Positions 15,459 to 19,760 of a stretch of 19,760 nucleotides of DNA are shown piece after piece. Location: assembly GCA_023394655.1 (NCBI GenBank), contig JAEXAG010000006.1:1-19760 (forward strand), written 5' to 3'. The position numbers were made by a program, and so were the translations under genes. The stretch is from Pseudomonadota bacterium. GTDB taxonomy: Bacteria; Pseudomonadota; Gammaproteobacteria; Xanthomonadales; Xanthomonadaceae. The notes under the pieces are model-generated. The model saw nothing but the letters and a program-made list of their open reading frames with translations, searched no databases and had not been told where the DNA came from. How positions within the stretch are numbered: the first letter of the stretch is position 1; each line of letters begins with the position of its first letter.

Positions 15459-15796
15459 ACACGTACAGCGAGTACCGCAACGCCACCCGGCGGGAATTGC
15501 CCACGCGCGTGGACGTGCTCGATTGCATGACCGGCCAGTTGGCCGGCCACATCGTCGACATCTCCGCCAGCGGCCTGCAACTGGCATCCCCGCTGCCGAT
15601 GACCAACGATGCGCTCTACCAGTGGCGCTTCACCCTGCCCTTCGGCGAGGTGGTCGAATGCGGCGTCCACGTGCTCTGGGTTTCGGCCACGCGACCGGGC
15701 GAATACGCGGCCGGTGCGCGCTTCATCCTGATCCCGCGCGTGCAGCAGGAGCGCATCCGCATCTGGTGCGAGAGCGCGCACGACACCGGCCATTGA
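15455..15796 (+). CDS. PilZ domain protein, predicted c-di-GMP receptor
   Basis: A stand-alone PilZ domain of 113 residues with no other domain, signal peptide or membrane helix. Both c-di-GMP-binding motifs are present: RxxxR at Arg8-Arg12 (with Arg13 following) and DxSxxG at Asp35-Ser37-Gly40 (DISASG). The protein is therefore expected to bind the nucleotide, unlike the degenerate PilZ proteins that act in type IV pilus assembly. The rest follows the PilZ barrel pattern (YQWRFTLPFGEVVECGVHVLWVS). Its ATG overlaps the stop of the DUF1631 gene, so the two are probably made in concert. The C-terminal residues after about 95 form a short extension. Output target unknown; the overlapping DUF1631 protein is the obvious candidate partner (inference). 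Confidence 0.9.
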   Translation: MNTYSEYRNATRRELPTRVDVLDCMTGQLAGHIVDISASGLQLASPLPMTNDALYQWRFTLPFGEVVECGVHVLWVSATRPGEYAAGARFILIPRVQQERIRIWCESAHDTGH

Positions 15797-15866
15797 GCCG
15801 ACGTTCGGGGACACGGCCGCCGCTTTCGGTCAGAATCGGGGCCTGCCCACGATCCCGGAACCGAAG

Positions 15867-17195
15867 ATGTCGCGCCCCGACCTGCGAACACTCCACGCCG
15901 AACATGTCGCCACCCTCATGGCCCGCGCCGACGAGGCATTGGCCCGCGGCGGCTACGACATGCTCGCGATCCCGAGCGGCACCCTGCACTACCAGGCCTT
16001 CGATGACCGCGATTATCCCTACGCGGTGAACCCGAATTTCAAGCACTGGCTGCCGCTGACCGATGCACCCGGCAGTTGGCTGTTCCACGTGCCGGGCAAG
16101 CGCCCGAAGCTGGTCTACCTGCAGCCTAAGGATTACTGGCACGTGGTCCCGGCCGATCCGGACGGCTACTGGGTCGACCAGTTCGACATCCACGTCGTCC
16201 GCGATGCCGCGGAGGCCCGCGCGCATTTCCCCGACCTGCGAACCCGTGCGGCGATCATCGGCGAGGCGGCAAGCGCGCAGGACCATCTGGTGCCGAACAA
16301 CCCGTGGGCGGTGCTCGCCCACCTCGATTACCACCGCGCCTTCAAGACGCCCTACGAAATCGAGATGATCCGCGAGGCGACCCGCATCGGCGTGCGCGCG
16401 CATCGTGCCGCCGAGCGCGCCTTCCGCGCCGGGTCCAGCGAGTTCGGCATCCACCTGGCTTATTGCCAGGCCGCCGGACAGGACGCCAACGACCTGCCCT
16501 ACGGCAACATCGTGGCCCTGAACGAGCATGCCGCGGTCCTGCATTACATGCGCCGCGACCGCCTGCCGCCGCGCCCCTCGCGCAGCTTCCTCATCGATGC
16601 CGGCGCCAGCCACGCAGGATACGCCTGCGACATCACCCGCACCTACTCCGCCGCCGACGATGATTTCCAGGCCCTGATCGACGCGATGGACGCGGCGCAG
16701 CAACGCATGTGCGACCAGGTGCGCGACGGCACCGACTACCGCCGCATCCATCTCGATGCCCACCTCGCGATCGCCGGGATCCTGCGCGATGCCGGGCTGA
16801 TCAACGTCGATGCGGAGATCGCCGTGGAGACCGGCGTGTCCAGCGCCTTCTTCCCGCACGGCATCGGTCACGGCATCGGCCTGCAGGTGCACGACGTGGC
16901 CGGCTTCGCCGCCAGCGAAGCGGGCGGCACCATCGACAAGCCGGAGGGACATCCCTACCTGCGCATGACCCGCACGCTGGCCCCGGGCATGGTGGTGACG
17001 ATCGAGCCGGGCCTCTACTTCATCGACATGCTGCTGGAGGAGCTGCGTGATCGCGGCCTCGGCCCGAGCGTCAATTGGGATCGCGTCGATGCCTTCCGCC
17101 CCTATGGCGGCATCCGCATCGAGGACGACGTGGTCTGCACCGATGGCGCGCCGATCAACCTGACCCGGGAAATCCAGGCGGAGGACCGCAAATGA
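15867..17195 (+). CDS. pepQ: Xaa-Pro dipeptidase PepQ
   Basis: Cytoplasmic metallopeptidase that cleaves dipeptides with a C-terminal proline; homologues also hydrolyse organophosphate triesters. The product is 442 residues, almost the same as E. coli PepQ (443). The N-terminal non-catalytic domain (about 1-160) contains VNPNFKHWLPL. The pita-bread catalytic domain keeps all five metal ligands: Asp244 and Asp255 (LIDAGA and CDITRTYS), His335 in HGIGHGIG, Glu380 in TIEPGLYF and Glu419 in GGIRIEDD. VHD follows the His motif as usual. The start at 15867 has GGAA eight bases upstream. The 70-base gap after the PilZ gene shows no convincing promoter. Its stop overlaps the next gene's ATG. Confidence 0.95.
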   Translation: MSRPDLRTLHAEHVATLMARADEALARGGYDMLAIPSGTLHYQAFDDRDYPYAVNPNFKHWLPLTDAPGSWLFHVPGKRPKLVYLQPKDYWHVVPADPDGYWVDQFDIHVVRDAAEARAHFPDLRTRAAIIGEAASAQDHLVPNNPWAVLAHLDYHRAFKTPYEIEMIREATRIGVRAHRAAERAFRAGSSEFGIHLAYCQAAGQDANDLPYGNIVALNEHAAVLHYMRRDRLPPRPSRSFLIDAGASHAGYACDITRTYSAADDDFQALIDAMDAAQQRMCDQVRDGTDYRRIHLDAHLAIAGILRDAGLINVDAEIAVETGVSSAFFPHGIGHGIGLQVHDVAGFAASEAGGTIDKPEGHPYLRMTRTLAPGMVVTIEPGLYFIDMLLEELRDRGLGPSVNWDRVDAFRPYGGIRIEDDVVCTDGAPINLTREIQAEDRK

Positions 17196-17611
17196 AGACT
17201 CGCTCCCTGATCGCCGCCGGCGCGTTCGCGCTGGCCCTGGCCGCCTGCGGCCGCCAACCTTCGGTGGATCCGGCCGCGCCGGGCTGCCTGCAGTACTCGA
17301 TGGGCGCGGTGACGCTCTCGGGCATGGCCGGCACCGAACGCATCACCGCCCCCGACAAGGACTACCGCGAGGCGCTGGTGCTGACGCTCGACCAGCCGGT
17401 CTGCGTGGCCGCCAAGTCCGGCGACGAAGCGCGCTTTCCGGAACGTCGGGATGTCCGCAAGATCGAACTGGTGCCGCAAAGCGACTTCACCGATGCCTTC
17501 TCGCTGGCCGGCCAGCGCGTGACCGCGCATGGCAGCCTCGCGCCGCTGTCCGGCGACGGCGCCGCTGCGCCGATCGGGCTGGTGCTGCGCACACTCAAAG
17601 CCGAGGAATAA
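17192..17611 (+). CDS. Small lipoprotein, DUF4431-like
   Basis: Predicted outer- or inner-membrane-anchored periplasmic lipoprotein of 139 residues with unknown function. The signal peptide has a basic start (MKTR), a hydrophobic core and lipobox LAAC with Cys19. The mature part has CLQYSMGAVTLSG, then LVLTLDQPVCV, then ELVPQSDFTDAFSLAGQRVTAHGSL, a pattern that resembles the DUF4431 family (a Cys near the start, a 'vtLtG' strand, a 'LxLdxPvCV' strand, and a closing 'GkxVtvtG' strand). The two cysteines in the mature domain could form a disulfide. The ATG overlaps the pepQ stop (ATGA), so translation is probably coupled. The DUF assignment is from memory of the family pattern and is moderately certain. 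Confidence 0.75.
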   Translation: MKTRSLIAAGAFALALAACGRQPSVDPAAPGCLQYSMGAVTLSGMAGTERITAPDKDYREALVLTLDQPVCVAAKSGDEARFPERRDVRKIELVPQSDFTDAFSLAGQRVTAHGSLAPLSGDGAAAPIGLVLRTLKAEE

Positions 17612-17614
17612 GCC

Positions 17615-18004
17615 GTGGGCGGCCCGGGCACGCAACTGGCGCTGGTGATGGCCGGCGGCGCGCTCGGTGCCGGCCTGCGATTCTGGCTGGGTGGCGCACT
17701 GCTGCGCCAATTCGGCGGTGCGCTGCCCTGGGGCACGTTGGTGGCCAATCTTGCCGGCGCGTTCGCGGTGGGCTTCCTCGCCACGTGGCTGCAGGATCGC
17801 GGCCCGATCGCCGAATCCTGGCGCGCGTTCCTGATCGTCGGCGTGCTCGGCGCGCTCACGACCTATTCGGCATTGATGCTGGAAATGCTGCTGTTCGCGA
17901 GGGCCGGGCGCATCGGCACGGCGGCGCTCTACCTCGGCATCACCCTCGTCGCCGGCCTGCTGCTGGTCTGGGCCGGCGCACATTGCGGAGCCTGGTTGCG
18001 CTGA
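17615..18004 (+). CDS. crcB: Fluoride channel family protein CrcB/Fluc
   Basis: Small inner-membrane protein of the CrcB/Fluc family, whose studied members are dual-topology dimers that export fluoride. The product is 129 residues with four hydrophobic segments (about 7-27, 38-58, 70-92 and 102-124). Family motifs are GGALGAGLRFWLG near the N-terminus (Arg22), GTLVANLAGAF (Asn45), and GVLGALTTYSAL (76-87). The GTG at 17615 is chosen because GAGGAA lies at good spacing; a later ATG at 17648 would cut the first helix. In place of the usual TTFSTF, this protein has TTYSAL, altering both positions that form the fluoride-lining phenylalanine box. It lies three bases after the lipoprotein gene. No fluoride riboswitch was recognised upstream. 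Confidence 0.9.
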   Translation: MGGPGTQLALVMAGGALGAGLRFWLGGALLRQFGGALPWGTLVANLAGAFAVGFLATWLQDRGPIAESWRAFLIVGVLGALTTYSALMLEMLLFARAGRIGTAALYLGITLVAGLLLVWAGAHCGAWLR

Positions 18005-18036
18005 TCGGACGGGGCGCTGCGCACCACGAATTCCGA

Positions 18037-18831
18037 CTACGACGCACTGCGTCGTGCGGACCACGCCGCCAGCAGGACGGCGGTGGCCGCCGCCACGTTG
18101 AGGCTCTCCACCGCACCGGTTCCGGCGATGGAAACACGCAGGTCGCAGGCATCGGCGAGGCGTCGATCCATGCCCGATCGCTCCGCGCCCATGACGTAGA
18201 CCAGGCGATCGGGCAGCGGCATCGAGAACGGATCGCTGCCGCCTTCCACCAGCGTCGCCACCGGCACGAAACCGGCGGCACGCAGTGCATCGAGGGTCTT
18301 GGCGGCGGCACCGGCCTGCACCATCGCCACCGATTCCGCGCCGCCTTCGGCCACCCGCGCGGCGGCACCGGAAAGCTGCAGCTCGCCTGAATCCGGCACC
18401 AGCAGGCCGGCGACGCCGAAATGCGCCGCGCTGCGCAGGATCGCACCGAGGTTATGCGGATTGCCGACGCCGTCGAGCCAGATCGCGCAGGCCGGCCCGG
18501 CGGGAAGGCCCCGCAGCCAGTCGGCCAGTGCCGATGGCGGGGTGCGCAGGACATCGGCCACCACGCCTTCATGGTGGGACGAGCCGGCCAGCTTGCGCAG
18601 GTCATCGTCCGGGACGACCCGATAACCGACGCGATTCGCAGCGCACCACTTCATCACGTCGCCGAAGCGGCCGGCGCGGGCATCGGAGAGATACAGCTTG
18701 CGCAGCGCCTCGGGGCGACGCTCGAACAGCGCACGCACGGCATTGACGCCGTACAGCCGCATCTCCTCACGGCGGGCACGCAGGGGCGAGTCCTCGCACG
18801 TGCCGCGCGATCGGCTCCACGGATCGCTCAT
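18037..18831 (-). CDS. TrmH/SpoU-family RNA 2'-O-ribose methyltransferase
   Basis: SPOUT-class enzyme that transfers a methyl group from SAM to the 2'-OH of a ribose in tRNA or rRNA; RlmB-like by domain layout, exact target unknown. The product is 264 residues. An N-terminal SpoU substrate-binding domain starts at about residue 24 (RLYGVNAVRALFE) and ends near HHEGVVADV. The three SPOUT motifs follow: GNPHNLGAILRSA (motif 1), VMGAERSGM (motif 2) and SLNVAAATAVLLAA (motif 3, with AAA where SVA is common). The start at 18831 overlaps the stop of the upstream symporter gene (ATGA). An internal ATG at 18762 would match the usual RlmB N-terminus and cannot be excluded. The 3' end faces crcB across 32 bases. 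Confidence 0.88.
   Translation of the reverse strand: MSDPWSRSRGTCEDSPLRARREEMRLYGVNAVRALFERRPEALRKLYLSDARAGRFGDVMKWCAANRVGYRVVPDDDLRKLAGSSHHEGVVADVLRTPPSALADWLRGLPAGPACAIWLDGVGNPHNLGAILRSAAHFGVAGLLVPDSGELQLSGAAARVAEGGAESVAMVQAGAAAKTLDALRAAGFVPVATLVEGGSDPFSMPLPDRLVYVMGAERSGMDRRLADACDLRVSIAGTGAVESLNVAAATAVLLAAWSARRSAS
18039..18055. repeat. Near-perfect palindrome at the convergent gene ends
   Basis: Arms ACGACGCA (18039-18046) and TGCGTCGT (18048-18055) flank one base. It overlaps the last codons of the methyltransferase gene, 35 bases past the crcB stop. It could form a hairpin in transcripts from either side, but no U-run follows on the plus strand, so use as a terminator is uncertain. Confidence 0.35.
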
Positions 18832-19760
18832 GCCGCGTCGTCGCCCCTGTTGCCGCGGAGACGCCGCACCCAGAATCCGGCGTTGCGGATGCCCAGCGCC
18901 TCCGGATCGAACTCCGGCTCGGCAATGCCCGCCTTCTTCTGCGACTCGTAATCCCGCAACGCGGCCAGCGCCGGCTTCTGCAGGATGAGGATGGCGACGA
19001 TGTTGAGCCAGGCCATCATGCCGACGCCGATGTCGCCGAGCGTCCAGGCCATGTCGGCGGTACGGACGGCGCCGAAGGTGACCGCGGCCAGCAGCGCGAT
19101 GCGCAGAGCGAAGACCATCCACGGCCGATGCACCTTGCGGTTGATGTAGGCGATGTTGGTCTCGGCCATGTAGTAATAGGCCAACAGCGTGGTGAACGCG
19201 AAGAAAAACAGCGCCATCGCGACGAAGCCGGCACCGTAGCCCGGCAGCACCGATTCCACCGCATGCTGCGCGAAGCCGGGGCCGACCACCACGCCCGGCA
19301 GGTTCTCGACGATGGCGATCTTGTCCGGGCGGATGACGTTGTAGGCGCCGGTCGAGAGGATCATGAACGCCGTGGCCGAGCACACCAGCAGCGTGTCCAC
19401 GTACACGGAGAACGCCTGCACCAGGCCCTGCTTGGCCGGATGCGAGACCTCCGCGGCGGCGGCATGGTGCGGCCCGGTCCCCTGCCCGGCCTCGTTGGAA
19501 TAGATGCCGCGCTTCACGCCCCATTCGATCGCCAGGCCCAGGATCGCGCCGAACGCCGCCTCGGCACCGAACGCGCTCTTGATGATCAGCCACCACATCG
19601 CCGGGAGCTGGCCGGCGTTGAGGAACATGATGACCAGCGCCACCAGGATGTAGGCCAGCGCCATGAACGGCACCACGAACTCGGCCACGCTGGCGATGCG
19701 CTTGACGCCACCGAAGATGATGAAGCCGAGCAGCACCACGATGATCGTCGCGGTGGCCGA
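18828..19760 (-). CDS. Alanine/sodium symporter (AGCS family), partial
   Basis: Inner-membrane secondary transporter that takes up alanine or glycine with sodium. About 311 codons are visible; the N-terminus lies beyond the right edge, and the reading frame stays open to the last base. The family signature is clear: FGAILGLAIEWGVKRGIYSNEAGQG, shown as IEWGVKRGIYSNEAG then GTGPHHAAAAEVSHPAKQG. Several hydrophobic helices follow (for example FMALAYILVALVIMFL, ALFFFAFTTLLAYYY, MMAWLNIVAILIL). The TTLLAYYYMAETNIAYI segment is also typical. The C-terminal 50 residues are charged and cytoplasmic. Its stop overlaps the ATG of the RNA methyltransferase gene. Substrate is inferred from family only. 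Confidence 0.92.
   Translation of the reverse strand, partial: SATATIIVVLLGFIIFGGVKRIASVAEFVVPFMALAYILVALVIMFLNAGQLPAMWWLIIKSAFGAEAAFGAILGLAIEWGVKRGIYSNEAGQGTGPHHAAAAEVSHPAKQGLVQAFSVYVDTLLVCSATAFMILSTGAYNVIRPDKIAIVENLPGVVVGPGFAQHAVESVLPGYGAGFVAMALFFFAFTTLLAYYYMAETNIAYINRKVHRPWMVFALRIALLAAVTFGAVRTADMAWTLGDIGVGMMAWLNIVAILILQKPALAALRDYESQKKAGIAEPEFDPEALGIRNAGFWVRRLRGNRGDDAA

Noticed and set aside
14127..15587. A 486-codon minus-strand frame opposite the DUF1631 gene
   Set aside because: Shadow composition; the plus-strand DUF1631 frame has family features and an ordered overlap with the PilZ gene.
17560..17620. Fluoride riboswitch in front of crcB
   Set aside because: Only three bases separate crcB from the lipoprotein gene and no riboswitch-like pseudoknot pattern was seen in the preceding coding sequence.
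1..19760. CRISPR arrays, insertion sequences, prophage genes, tRNA or rRNA genes
   Set aside because: No regularly spaced repeats, transposase or phage motifs, and no tRNA or rRNA signatures were recognised. The window is almost fully covered by housekeeping genes.

Overview
The window is a compact, very GC-rich stretch of core chromosome from a gammaproteobacterium. It most likely belongs to the Xanthomonadaceae/Lysobacteraceae (Lysobacter, Luteimonas or Xanthomonas-like). The placement rests on protein character (a cysteine-containing Pal, a bifunctional SpoT, a DUF1631 protein followed by a PilZ protein) and on the gene order yicC-gmk-rpoZ-spoT-ridA-recG. No mobile element, prophage, CRISPR array, rRNA or tRNA gene was recognised. 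No gene-free stretch exceeds about 135 bases.

Left block, all on the minus strand (1-10551). In transcription order it runs yicC (RNA turnover), gmk (GMP kinase), rpoZ (RNA polymerase omega), spoT ((p)ppGpp synthetase/hydrolase), ridA (enamine/imine deaminase), recG (branched-DNA helicase), a nucleoside hydrolase, tolB, pal and cpoB (cut by the left edge). The first part links guanine nucleotide supply, RNA polymerase and the stringent response. The last three are the periplasmic/outer-membrane half of the Tol-Pal envelope machine. A good sigma70-type promoter lies in front of rpoZ, with a perfect palindrome touching its -35 box. A terminator-like hairpin separates rpoZ from spoT.

Middle block, plus strand (10621-15796), divergent from yicC. 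It contains rph (RNase PH), rdgB (non-canonical purine NTP pyrophosphatase), hemW (radical-SAM heme chaperone), a large DUF1631 protein of unknown function, and a small PilZ protein whose start overlaps the DUF1631 stop. The PilZ c-di-GMP-binding motifs are intact, so the pair is the best candidate here for a little-described signalling module.

Right block. On the plus strand are pepQ (Xaa-Pro dipeptidase), a small DUF4431-like lipoprotein overlapping it, and crcB (fluoride channel family). Convergent to them on the minus strand are an alanine/sodium symporter (AGCS, cut by the right edge) and an overlapping TrmH/SpoU-family RNA methyltransferase.

The main anomaly is at the recG start. The conserved N-terminal residues are encoded upstream of the first in-frame start codon, and a plausible GTG start lies in another frame, which suggests a one-base frameshift or a sequencing error. 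Otherwise the region looks like ordinary housekeeping chromosome.
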